Of a stretch of DNA of 15,846 nt, positions 1 through 5,875 are shown piece after piece. The stretch is from assembly GCA_023441105.1 (NCBI GenBank), contig JAEZQX010000303.1, positions 1 through 15,846 on the forward strand. Reading direction: 5' to 3'. Positions within the stretch are counted from its first letter, which is position 1. The number at the start of each line of letters is the position of its first letter. Source of the DNA: Pseudomonadota bacterium. Its GTDB lineage: Bacteria; Pseudomonadota; Gammaproteobacteria; Burkholderiales; Burkholderiaceae. The notes under the pieces were generated by a model. That model searched no databases. It had not been told where the DNA came from and saw nothing but the letters and a program-made list of their open reading frames with translations. The translations under genes and the position numbers were made by a program.

Positions 1-377
1 GCATCGCACAGCGCATCGTGATCGGCGGCAGGAAGGGGCAGGCCTTCACCTGCAATGCGGCGACCTTCGATCGGCGCCGCAACCCGGCCCGCGGCCGCAA
101 TGGCGGCGCCGACGGCGCGCCGGGGCAGGTGTTCGTCGAAACGCCGGACGGCCTCGAGGCCTTCACCGGCAAAGGCACCATCCGCGTGCCCGCCGGTTGC
201 CGCCTGCGCGTCGACCTGCCCGGCGGCGGCGGATTCGGCGAGCCGGCGCAGCGCGATCCGGCGCTGCTCGCGCGCGACCTGGAACGCGGCGTCGTGACCG
301 AGGCGGCGGTCGCCGCCGACTATCGGATGCGGCCGCAGGGTGCAGCCGAGCCGGACCCGGCAGGGGAGGCGGCATGA
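1..377 (+). CDS. Hydantoinase B / oxoprolinase family protein, C-terminal fragment (5' end outside window)
   Basis: This is the last roughly 125 codons of a gene that starts before the window; the frame is open from the first bases. The visible part has the usual C-terminal features of hydantoinase B subunits: an ARGRNGGADGAPG glycine-rich stretch, a GKGTIRVPAG strand, the hallmark LPGGGGFGEPAQRDP segment, then DLERGVVTEAAVAADY, which matches the family's closing 'D-x-x-x-G-x-V-S/T-x-x-A-x-x-x-Y' pattern. Family members are ATP-dependent amide-ring hydrolases or carboxylases (N-methylhydantoinase, 5-oxoprolinase, acetophenone carboxylase) that normally work with a HyuA partner, which would lie upstream outside the window. 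The stop TGA overlaps the start of the next gene (ATGA), so the two are translationally coupled. The exact substrate cannot be read from this fragment. Confidence 0.88.
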   Translation, partial: IAQRIVIGGRKGQAFTCNAATFDRRRNPARGRNGGADGAPGQVFVETPDGLEAFTGKGTIRVPAGCRLRVDLPGGGGFGEPAQRDPALLARDLERGVVTEAAVAADYRMRPQGAAEPDPAGEAA

Positions 378-1636
378 ACGCGGGCATGAAACCCCTGACC
401 CTGGACGACTGCCGGGCGCTCGACGGGGCCGATCCACTGGCCGCGGTCCGTGACGCCTTCGAGCCGGCGCCGCACGGCAGGATCTGCCTCGACGGCAATT
501 CGATGGGCGCGCTGCCGCGCACCGCCGTCTCCCGCATCGAGCATGCGATGCGCAACGAATGGTCCGCGCACCGCCGCCATGCCTGGCATGTCGCCGACTG
601 GCTGGATGCGCCGCAGCGCATCGGCGCGGCTCTCGCGCCGCTGATCGGCGCGCAGGCCGAGGAGGTGATTGCCGTCGACAACACCACCTCGAACCTGCAC
701 AAGCTGCTGGCCTATGGCCTGAAGCTCGCAGCAGCGGATTCGCGTCGCCGGTTCATCGTCTACGAGGACGACGGCTTTCCGTCCGATTGCCATGTCGTGC
801 AGGGCGTGGTGCATCATGGCGGCGGGCGCTGGCTCGCGCGGACGATCCGCTCGCCGCAGGAGCTCGATGCCGCGCTCGGCGACGACGTCGCCATGGTCCT
901 GCTGTCACATGCGGACTATCGCAGCTCCTTTCGCTGGGACATGCGCTCGGTCAACCAGCGGGTGCATGCCTGCGGCGCGAAGATCCTCTGGGACCTGTCG
1001 CACACGGCCGGCGCCGTGAAGGTGGAGCTCGATGCCACGGCGGCGGATTTCGCGGTCGCCTGCGGCTACAAGTACCTTTGCGGCGGCCCCGGTGCCCCGG
1101 CGCTGGCCTACATCCGGCGCGACCTCCAGGACCGCGACTGGCCGGCGCTGCCCGGATGGCTCGGCCACGCGCAGCGGCTCGACTTCGACACCCGCTATCG
1201 TCCGGCGCCCGGGATGCTGTCCCTGGTGGGCGGCACCATGCCGGTGCTGCAGAACGTCGTGATGGAAGCAGCGGCGGAGATCTGGCGCGACATCCGGGTC
1301 GACGACCTCGCCGCCAAGCATCGTTCGCTGTCGACCACGCTGGCGCGGCTGCTCGAGGAGCAGGCGGCGCCGCTCGGCGTGAAGCTCGCCTCGCCGCCGG
1401 ACTGGGAATCCCGTGGCGGTCATGTCGCGTTCAGCTGTCCCGGCGGCGGCCCGGTGTGCGAGGCGCTGCTCGCGGACAACGTGGTTGCATCGTTTCGCCA
1501 ACCGGATGTGATCCGGTTCGGCCTGTCGGCGGTGACGCTCAGTCACGTCGACATCTGGAACGCCGTCCAGCGTCTGCGATCGATCCTGGTCGAGGAGCGG
1601 TGGCGTGACCCTTGCTTTGCCACGGTTTCGATCTGA
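374..1636 (+). CDS. Kynureninase-family PLP enzyme (class V fold)
   Basis: A 420-residue protein, close to the normal kynureninase length. The start is the ATG that overlaps the hydantoinase B stop, preceded by GGGGAGG at 363-369; a longer in-frame extension upstream is only the shadow of the preceding gene. Kynureninase landmarks are all present in order: LDGNSMG (about 39-45), VDNTTSN in the phosphate-binding region (101-107), LSHADYRS (177-184), WDLSHTAGAV with Asp207 that would pair with the PLP ring nitrogen, GYKYLCGGPGAP with the Schiff-base lysine Lys233, and GWLGH (261-265). Classical enzymes have YLNGGPG, GWFGH and R-x-L-C/S-G-T where this one has YLCGGPG, GWLGH and SLVGGT, so the substrate pocket differs. 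Kynureninase cleaves kynurenine to anthranilate and alanine. The operon has no other tryptophan-catabolic gene in view, so another beta-acyl amino acid is possible. Cytoplasmic. Confidence 0.82.
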   Translation: MNAGMKPLTLDDCRALDGADPLAAVRDAFEPAPHGRICLDGNSMGALPRTAVSRIEHAMRNEWSAHRRHAWHVADWLDAPQRIGAALAPLIGAQAEEVIAVDNTTSNLHKLLAYGLKLAAADSRRRFIVYEDDGFPSDCHVVQGVVHHGGGRWLARTIRSPQELDAALGDDVAMVLLSHADYRSSFRWDMRSVNQRVHACGAKILWDLSHTAGAVKVELDATAADFAVACGYKYLCGGPGAPALAYIRRDLQDRDWPALPGWLGHAQRLDFDTRYRPAPGMLSLVGGTMPVLQNVVMEAAAEIWRDIRVDDLAAKHRSLSTTLARLLEEQAAPLGVKLASPPDWESRGGHVAFSCPGGGPVCEALLADNVVASFRQPDVIRFGLSAVTLSHVDIWNAVQRLRSILVEERWRDPCFATVSI

Positions 1637-1647
1637 CTTCCAACCGC

Positions 1648-1653
1648 GAGGAG
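1648..1653 (+). promoter_or_regulatory. Ribosome binding site of the Bug receptor gene
   Basis: GAGGAG lies 8 bases before ATG 1662. It decides the start: an upstream in-frame GTG at 1605 would put 19 residues without signal-peptide character before the basic n-region. Confidence 0.75.
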
Positions 1654-1661
1654 ACGCATCC

Positions 1662-2651
1662 ATGTTCATCAGTCGCCGCAGGTTCAGCGCATCGCTGGCC
1701 ACGCTTGCCGCCGCCGCACTGCCGCTTTCGCTCGCCGCACCGGCGCAGGCCGCCGACTACGACGGTCCCGTCAAGGTCCTGGTCGGCTTCCCGCCCGGCG
1801 GCGCGACCGACGTGGTGGCGCGGCTGTTGTCGGACAAGCTGAAGAACGTCCTCGGGCAGCCGATCTTCATCGAGAACCGCGGCGGCGCCGGCGGCATGAT
1901 CGCGACCCAGCAGCTCAAGGCAGCCTCCCCCGACGGCTCGACCGTGATGCTGACCATCGATCATTCGCATGTGATCGTGCCGCTGACCTTCAAGGCGCCC
2001 GGCTACGATCCACTCACCGACTTCACGCCGGTGGCCGGCGTGGCAAGCTACTTCAATGCGCTGGCGGTGAGCAGCAGCCTCAACGTGAAGACGATGCCGC
2101 AGCTCGGCGAATGGCTCAAGGCGCATCGCGGGCAGGCCAACTTCGGGGTTCCTGCCGCAGGCAGCGTGCCGCAGTTCGCCAGCCTGATCGTCGGCAAGTC
2201 GCTGGGGGTGGACGTGGTGCCCGTCCCGTACCGCGGCGGCGCGCCGCTGGTCCTCGACCTTCTCTCCGGCCAGGTGCCGGCGGGGATCGGTTCGCTCACC
2301 GAATACATCGAGCACCACCGGGCCGGCAAGATGCAGGTCCTCGCCGTCTCCGGCACCACGCGCAGCAAGGCGGCGCCGGACATTCCCACGTTCCAGGAGC
2401 TCGGCCTCAAGGGCATCGACAAGAATCCCTGGCTCGCCTTCTTCGGACCCAAGGGCATGCCGCAGGGTTTCGTCGACCGCTTCTCGAAAGCGGTGCAGCA
2501 GGTCCTGCAGGATCCGGAAGTCCTCGAGAAGTTCAAGGCGATGGGCAACGAGGCCTCCTATGCCACGCCCGCGCAGCTCCAGGAGTGGGTGACCTCGGCG
2601 ACCGCGCACTGGGGCCCGGTGATCCGCGAATCCGGCTATGTCCTCCAGTAG
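1662..2651 (+). CDS. Bug-family tripartite tricarboxylate transporter substrate-binding protein
   Basis: A 329-residue exported solute receptor of the Bug/TctC family. The N-terminus has a basic region SRRRF, a hydrophobic core and a cleavage site near AQA30-A, so it is a Sec or possibly Tat signal peptide. The mature protein begins with the family pattern KVLVGFPPGGATDVVARLL (38-56), followed by the IENRGGAGG segment, an FGVPAAGS loop and the PYRGGAP segment that line the ligand cleft. Length and order are normal for the family. Bug proteins bind carboxylates and other small organic ligands in the periplasm, many as orphan receptors without adjacent TctAB membrane genes; none is seen here. 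It lies 25 bases after the kynureninase-like gene and overlaps the RidA gene by 14 bases, so it probably captures the substrate of this operon or a related compound. The ligand is unknown. Confidence 0.93.
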   Translation: MFISRRRFSASLATLAAAALPLSLAAPAQAADYDGPVKVLVGFPPGGATDVVARLLSDKLKNVLGQPIFIENRGGAGGMIATQQLKAASPDGSTVMLTIDHSHVIVPLTFKAPGYDPLTDFTPVAGVASYFNALAVSSSLNVKTMPQLGEWLKAHRGQANFGVPAAGSVPQFASLIVGKSLGVDVVPVPYRGGAPLVLDLLSGQVPAGIGSLTEYIEHHRAGKMQVLAVSGTTRSKAAPDIPTFQELGLKGIDKNPWLAFFGPKGMPQGFVDRFSKAVQQVLQDPEVLEKFKAMGNEASYATPAQLQEWVTSATAHWGPVIRESGYVLQ

Positions 2652-3099
2652 CCCCGCAACCGGCGCTGCCGGCACCCCCTTCGGCGGCCTCGCCGACCCG
2701 GAGCGGCGCTTCATCTCCAGCGGCTCGCCGTGGGAGGAGCTCGCCGGCTACTCGCGCGCCGTGGTCGACGGCGACTGGATCTTCGTCTCCGGCACCGTCG
2801 GCCAGGACTTCGAGACGATGCAGTTCCCCGAGTCCGCGCAGGCGCAGGCGGAGCAGGCGCTCGACACCATCGAGGCGGCGCTGCGGCAGGTTCCCGCCAG
2901 CCTGCACGATGTGGTGCGGGTCCGGGTCTACGTGCCCGAGCGCGGCGACGTGCCGGCCATCAGCGAGGTGATCAAGCGCCGCCTTGGCGCCGCCCGCGCG
3001 ACCAACACCACCGTCTGCTGCGCGCTGGCGGTGGCGGGCGCGAAGGTGGAGATCGAAGTGACCGCGCGACGTCGGGGACCGCCGGCCGGGGCAACCTGA
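2638..3099 (+). CDS. RidA (YjgF/YER057c/UK114) family protein
   Basis: A 153-residue protein whose ATG lies inside the end of the Bug gene (14-base overlap), which indicates coupled translation. The core runs from RRFISSGSPWEELAGYSRAVV through the strand DWIFVSGTVGQD (46-57), a long helix with Q/E/A-rich sequence, DVVRVRVYV (91-99) and the closing KVEIEVTA (136-143). These are the family's typical strands. RidA proteins hydrolyse reactive enamine/imine intermediates released by PLP enzymes, which fits a gene next to a kynureninase-like enzyme. The canonical catalytic arginine of enzymatic RidA (PARS in E. coli) aligns to Asn in the ATNTTV segment here, though an Arg sits three residues earlier, so deaminase activity is uncertain. 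It could instead belong to one of the non-archetypal Rid subgroups. Cytoplasmic. Confidence 0.87.
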   Translation: MSSSSPATGAAGTPFGGLADPERRFISSGSPWEELAGYSRAVVDGDWIFVSGTVGQDFETMQFPESAQAQAEQALDTIEAALRQVPASLHDVVRVRVYVPERGDVPAISEVIKRRLGAARATNTTVCCALAVAGAKVEIEVTARRRGPPAGAT

Positions 3100-3138
3100 C
3101 CCGCGAAACCGGCCGATCGCCGCCGCCGGTTCGCCTGC

Positions 3139-3170
3139 AGCAACCATCCGTCCGGTACGGGCCGGTTGCT
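3139..3170 (+). terminator. Hairpin after the catabolic operon (possible terminator)
   Basis: AGCAACC (3139-3145) pairs with GGTTGCT (3164-3170), and an inner CCGT (3048+100 = 3148-3151) pairs with ACGG (3157-3160). It sits 40 bases after the RidA stop. No T-run follows, so intrinsic termination is unproven; it could be an RNA-stabilising hairpin. Confidence 0.35.
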
Positions 3171-3172
3171 CC

Positions 3173-3200
3173 TCGACCTTCGATGCCGCCTCTGGATAAT
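3173..3200 (+). promoter_or_regulatory. Candidate sigma-70 promoter of the DUF4382 lipoprotein gene
   Basis: TCGACC (3173-3178, 4 of 6 matches to TTGACA) and GATAAT (3195-3200, 5 of 6 to TATAAT) are separated by 16 bases. The predicted transcript would have a leader of about 30 bases with AAGAGGAG (3223-3230) six bases before the ATG. The position, just after the hairpin, suits a gene transcribed separately from the upstream operon. Confidence 0.4.
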
Positions 3201-3236
3201 CCGGGCGCAATCCGGAACGTTCAAGAGGAGCAGTCG

Positions 3237-4442
3237 ATGAGCCGAGCCAGGCGCTGGATACCAATCGCGGCAGTTGCCGCCGTCGCCGCGGGCGCCGCGG
3301 CGTGTGGCGGGGGCGGCGGCAGCGGGGACGGGGGCTCCGGAGTCCTCAGGGTGTCGCTGACCGACGCGCCGGCCTGCGGCTATGACAACGTCTGGGTCAC
3401 CGTCACCAAGGTGCGGGTGCACCGGTCCGATACCGCGGCCGACGGCGATGCCGGCTGGTCCGAGATTGCCGTCGATCCCACCGGCAAGGGCCGCAGGATC
3501 GACCTTCTCGAGCTGCAGAATGGGGTGCTGGCGGATCTTGGCCAGACCGCCTTGCCGGCCGGCCGCTACTCGCAGGTGCGGCTCGTGCTGGCCGACAACC
3601 GGGAAGTCGCCGGCGCCAATCAGCTCGTGCTGTCGAAGACCGGCGAGGTCGTGGCGCTCGATACGCCGAGTGCCCAGCAGAGCGGCTTGAAGCTCAAGCA
3701 TGCGTTCGAGGTCGAACCGGGCGCCGAAGCCGACCTGGTCCTCGATTTCGACGCCTGCCGCTCGATCGTGAAGGCCGGCAACAGCGGCAAGTACAACCTC
3801 AAGCCGGTGGTCTCGGTGATCCCGATCCTCACCGGCGCGGTTGCCGGCGCCGTCGACCCGCAAGCCGCGCGCGGCGGGGCCAGTGTGTCGCTGCAGCGCT
3901 TCGACCCCAGCACGGGCGCCGTTTCGGTCATCCGCGCCACGAGCGTGAGAGCTGACGGTTCCTGGTTGCTTTCGCCGGTGCCGGTGTCGCCCGTGGACGG
4001 CGTGGGCTACAACCTGGTCATCGGTTCGGCGGGCTACGGCAACGTCGTGTACACCAACGTCCCGGTCGCCACCGGCGTCGCGACGGAGATTCCAGGCGTC
4101 GCCCTGGAGGCGGCCGACATGGCCCGGATCAGCGGCAAGGTGATCGGGGCCGGCGAGGGCAGCGCCGAAGTCCGGGCCCTGCAGCGGATCGCCGACGGCG
4201 ACGGCGCGACGCCCGATGTCGTCATCGAAGCCGGATTCGCCGTTCCCGATTCCGCGACCGGCGCCTTCGCACTCGAGCTGCCGACATCGGCCGCGCGCAT
4301 CGCGCCCCACGGTGGCAGCCTGGCGCATGGCACCCCCGCCGGAATCTACGACCTCGTCGTCGCCCAGCCGGGCGACTCTGCGGGAACGGCCGCGACGGTC
4401 GACATCGGTGCCGGCGACGTCGTCATCGATCTTTCCTACTGA
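3237..4442 (+). CDS. DUF4382 domain lipoprotein
   Basis: A 401-residue exported protein. The start ATG has a strong AAGAGGAG six bases upstream. The N-terminus is RARRW, then an Ala/Val-rich hydrophobic segment and AAAC23 followed by a Gly/Ser-rich tether, which reads as a weak lipobox and a lipoprotein anchor. Residues about 36-200 show the DUF4382 pattern: VLRVSLTDAPACGYDNVWVTV, a WSEI strand, RIDLLELQNG, LPAGRYSQVRLVL, SGLKLKHAF, LVLDFDACRSIVKAGN and YNLKPV. The rest (about 205-401) looks like carboxypeptidase-regulatory/Ig-like beta domains (GAVAGAVDPQ, ISGKVIGAGEG, GIYDLVVA). DUF4382 proteins have no established function; the beta-rich layout suggests an envelope-anchored binding or structural protein. 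It converges on the hydrolase gene with a 7-base gap. Confidence 0.85.
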   Translation: MSRARRWIPIAAVAAVAAGAAACGGGGGSGDGGSGVLRVSLTDAPACGYDNVWVTVTKVRVHRSDTAADGDAGWSEIAVDPTGKGRRIDLLELQNGVLADLGQTALPAGRYSQVRLVLADNREVAGANQLVLSKTGEVVALDTPSAQQSGLKLKHAFEVEPGAEADLVLDFDACRSIVKAGNSGKYNLKPVVSVIPILTGAVAGAVDPQAARGGASVSLQRFDPSTGAVSVIRATSVRADGSWLLSPVPVSPVDGVGYNLVIGSAGYGNVVYTNVPVATGVATEIPGVALEAADMARISGKVIGAGEGSAEVRALQRIADGDGATPDVVIEAGFAVPDSATGAFALELPTSAARIAPHGGSLAHGTPAGIYDLVVAQPGDSAGTAATVDIGAGDVVIDLSY

Positions 4443-4449
4443 CCGCGCC

Positions 4450-5430
4450 TCACAGCCCGTCGAGGAACTCGAGCAGCAGCCGGTTGACCTCCTCCGGCTG
4501 CTCCTGCTGGATCCAGTGCCCGGCAGCCTCGAGGATATGGCTGCCGCGAAGATCGGCCAGCAGCTTCGGCAGCTGCTCGAGGCGCTGCTGGGCGCCGGGA
4601 AAGCGCAGGACATCATCGCGGGCGCCGGCGATGAACAGTGCCGGCTGGGCCAGGCCGCAGCCGCGCCACGGAGCCAGCAGCTCGGCATTACGGCGCAGGT
4701 TGCGATACCAGTTCAGGCTGCCGCGAAAGCCGGTGCGCCGGAACTCGCCGGCCACGTAGGCGAGCGCCTCGGGCGGCAGCCAGGGCGGCAGCGCGGCCGG
4801 GTCGACCGTGGCGTCGAGAAGCCCGGCGCCCGGCTGCAGCACCCCGCAGACGGCACGATCCGGTCCGTCGCCCGACATGCTGAAGTAGATGCGGCGCAGC
4901 GACGCGTCGACGTCGGCTTCCAGCTCGAACTCGGCGACGCCGGGTTGCTGGAAATACTGCATGTAGAACGTCTGCACGCCCTTGGCTTCCAGCACGCTCA
5001 GCAGGTCGGTGCGGGATGGCGGAGCGAAGGGAACGCTCAGTCCTGCGACCGCCCGGAACATGTCCGGCCGCAGCAGCGCCGCATGCCAGGCGACGGCTGC
5101 TCCCCAGTCATGGCCGATGATCACCGCCTGCCGCTCCCCGAGCGCCTCCACCAGGTCCACCATGTCGCCGACATGATGCAGCATGGTGTACGAGGCGATA
5201 TCCTCGGGCGCATCGGTGCCGCCATAGCCGCGCATGTCCGGCGCCACGACGCGATAGCCGGCGGCCGCCAGCGCTGCGATCTGGTGGCGCCACGAATACC
5301 AGGACTCGGGGAAGCCGTGGCACAGCAGTATCAGCCGGCCCTCGCCCCGGCAGCAGGCGCGCATGCGGAGGCGATTGACGTCGAAGACCTGCAGCGCGGC
5401 TTCATCGAGCGGCTCGAGCGTGCTGTTCAC
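4450..5430 (-). CDS. Alpha/beta hydrolase, soluble epoxide hydrolase type
   Basis: A 326-residue cytoplasmic protein with a GTG start preceded by GGGAGG at 5 bases. The epoxide-hydrolase signature is complete: oxyanion motif HGFPESW (38-44), RGYGGTDAP (67-75), nucleophile elbow GHDWGA with Asp108, lid-domain tyrosines (Tyr156 or Tyr159, and Tyr242 in LNWYRN), acid Asp272 or Asp273 in AGARDDVL, and base His305 in AGHWIQQEQP. Asp rather than Ser as nucleophile, together with the lid tyrosines, points to epoxide opening to a vicinal diol. Fluoroacetate or haloalkane dehalogenases share the Asp nucleophile but normally lack the tyrosine pair. It is the last gene of the minus-strand series, 121 bases after the repeat-peptide gene with hairpins between, so it may be expressed separately. 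The substrate is unknown; the upstream oxidative enzymes could produce epoxides. Confidence 0.9.
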   Translation of the reverse strand: MNSTLEPLDEAALQVFDVNRLRMRACCRGEGRLILLCHGFPESWYSWRHQIAALAAAGYRVVAPDMRGYGGTDAPEDIASYTMLHHVGDMVDLVEALGERQAVIIGHDWGAAVAWHAALLRPDMFRAVAGLSVPFAPPSRTDLLSVLEAKGVQTFYMQYFQQPGVAEFELEADVDASLRRIYFSMSGDGPDRAVCGVLQPGAGLLDATVDPAALPPWLPPEALAYVAGEFRRTGFRGSLNWYRNLRRNAELLAPWRGCGLAQPALFIAGARDDVLRFPGAQQRLEQLPKLLADLRGSHILEAAGHWIQQEQPEEVNRLLLEFLDGL

Positions 5431-5488
5431 CGGAACCTCCCTTGCCAGACGTCGCCAAGCATATACCGGCCCGGTTGCAGCTGACGAT

Positions 5489-5537
5489 CGGCCTGCCTTC
5501 GGCCGGTGACGGCCACGCCCCTTGCGGCGCGGCCGTC
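5489..5537 (-). terminator. Two adjacent hairpins after the repeat-peptide gene
   Basis: GACGGCC (5508-5514) pairs with GGCCGTC (5531-5537), and CGGCC (5489-5493) pairs with GGCCG (5501-5505). They lie just after the 77-residue gene on the minus strand. No T-run is visible, so termination would have to be imperfect or factor-dependent. Confidence 0.3.
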
Positions 5538-5551
5538 GGGATCGATCGGGT

Positions 5552-5785
5552 TCAGCCGATCATGTTCGGAGGCGTCCCCTCATCCTGGCGATGGAAGGCG
5601 ATCAGCATCGGCGGCGTGCCCGTGTCCTGCTGCGGGGAGCCGACCAGGTCGGGCGGCGTCCCCTCGTCGGGTTGATGGGCAGAAAGCCTCAGGAACCGCG
5701 ATCCTTCGTCGGGCGGGAAGGCGGCCGCGGCGGCGACCCCTGCGGTCGCGACGGCGGCTGCGGCAAACAGGCGAGCGATCTTCAT
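5552..5785 (-). CDS. Small exported protein of four 14-residue tandem repeats
   Basis: A 77-residue protein I cannot assign to a family. The ATG has GGGGAG six bases upstream (5792-5797). Residues 1-22 are a clear signal peptide: MKIAR, then an Ala/Val-rich core ending AAAAA-F. The mature part is built almost wholly of a 14-residue unit beginning [PQ]D[ET]G: PDEGSRFLRLSAHQ (25-38), PDEGTPPDLVGSPQ (39-52), QDTGTPPMLIAFHR (53-66) and an 11-residue last copy QDEGTPPNMIG (67-77). There are no cysteines. The repeats are supported at DNA level by an exact 42-base spacing with synonymous and non-synonymous drift, which argues for a real coding repeat under constraint. It lies 90 bases after the ATPase regulator. 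Possible roles are a secreted ligand or metal-binding peptide, a repeat-containing precursor peptide or an envelope protein; none is proven. Confidence 0.72.
   Translation of the reverse strand: MKIARLFAAAAVATAGVAAAAAFPPDEGSRFLRLSAHQPDEGTPPDLVGSPQQDTGTPPMLIAFHRQDEGTPPNMIG
5555..5713 (-). repeat. 42-bp tandem repeat (3.8 copies) within the small exported protein gene
   Basis: Matching blocks begin at 5568 (GGAGGCGTCCCCTCATCCTG), 5610 (GGCGGCGTGCCCGTGTCCTG) and 5652 (GGCGGCGTCCCCTCGTCGGG), each 42 bases apart on the plus strand, with a more diverged fourth unit at about 5694. The period equals 14 codons, so the repeat keeps the reading frame. Confidence 0.85.
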
Positions 5786-5804
5786 GACAATCTCCCCTTG
5801 AAGC

Positions 5805-5820
5805 GTGGCGACGTTGCCAC
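5805..5820. promoter_or_regulatory. Near-perfect palindrome upstream of the repeat-peptide gene
   Basis: GTGGCGAC-GTTGCCAC is an 8+8 palindrome with one non-pairing position, placed 20 bases before the ATG of the 77-residue gene and just before its ribosome site. It may be an operator or a leader hairpin. A second inverted repeat, CCCGG/CCGGG at 5833-5846, lies between it and the end of the regulator gene. Confidence 0.35.
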
Positions 5821-5875
5821 CGCCTCACTGTGCCCGGGGAGCCGGGTGCAAGTCCTTCAGCCGTGTTGCGCGCTG

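Noticed and set aside
197..373. 59-codon upstream extension of the kynureninase-like frame
   Set aside because: Arg/Ala-rich shadow of the hydantoinase B gene; ATG 374 with GGGGAGG fits the family start.
1605..1661. Upstream GTG start for the Bug receptor
   Set aside because: It would bury the signal peptide behind 19 residues, and the ribosome site belongs to ATG 1662.
4034..4333. Minus-strand open frame within the DUF4382 gene
   Set aside because: Antisense frame without ribosome site or recognisable domain, in a gene with clear family motifs on the plus strand.
5552..5785. CRISPR-like reading of the 42-bp repeats
   Set aside because: Repeats are contiguous, diverged, in frame and without spacers, so they are coding tandem repeats.
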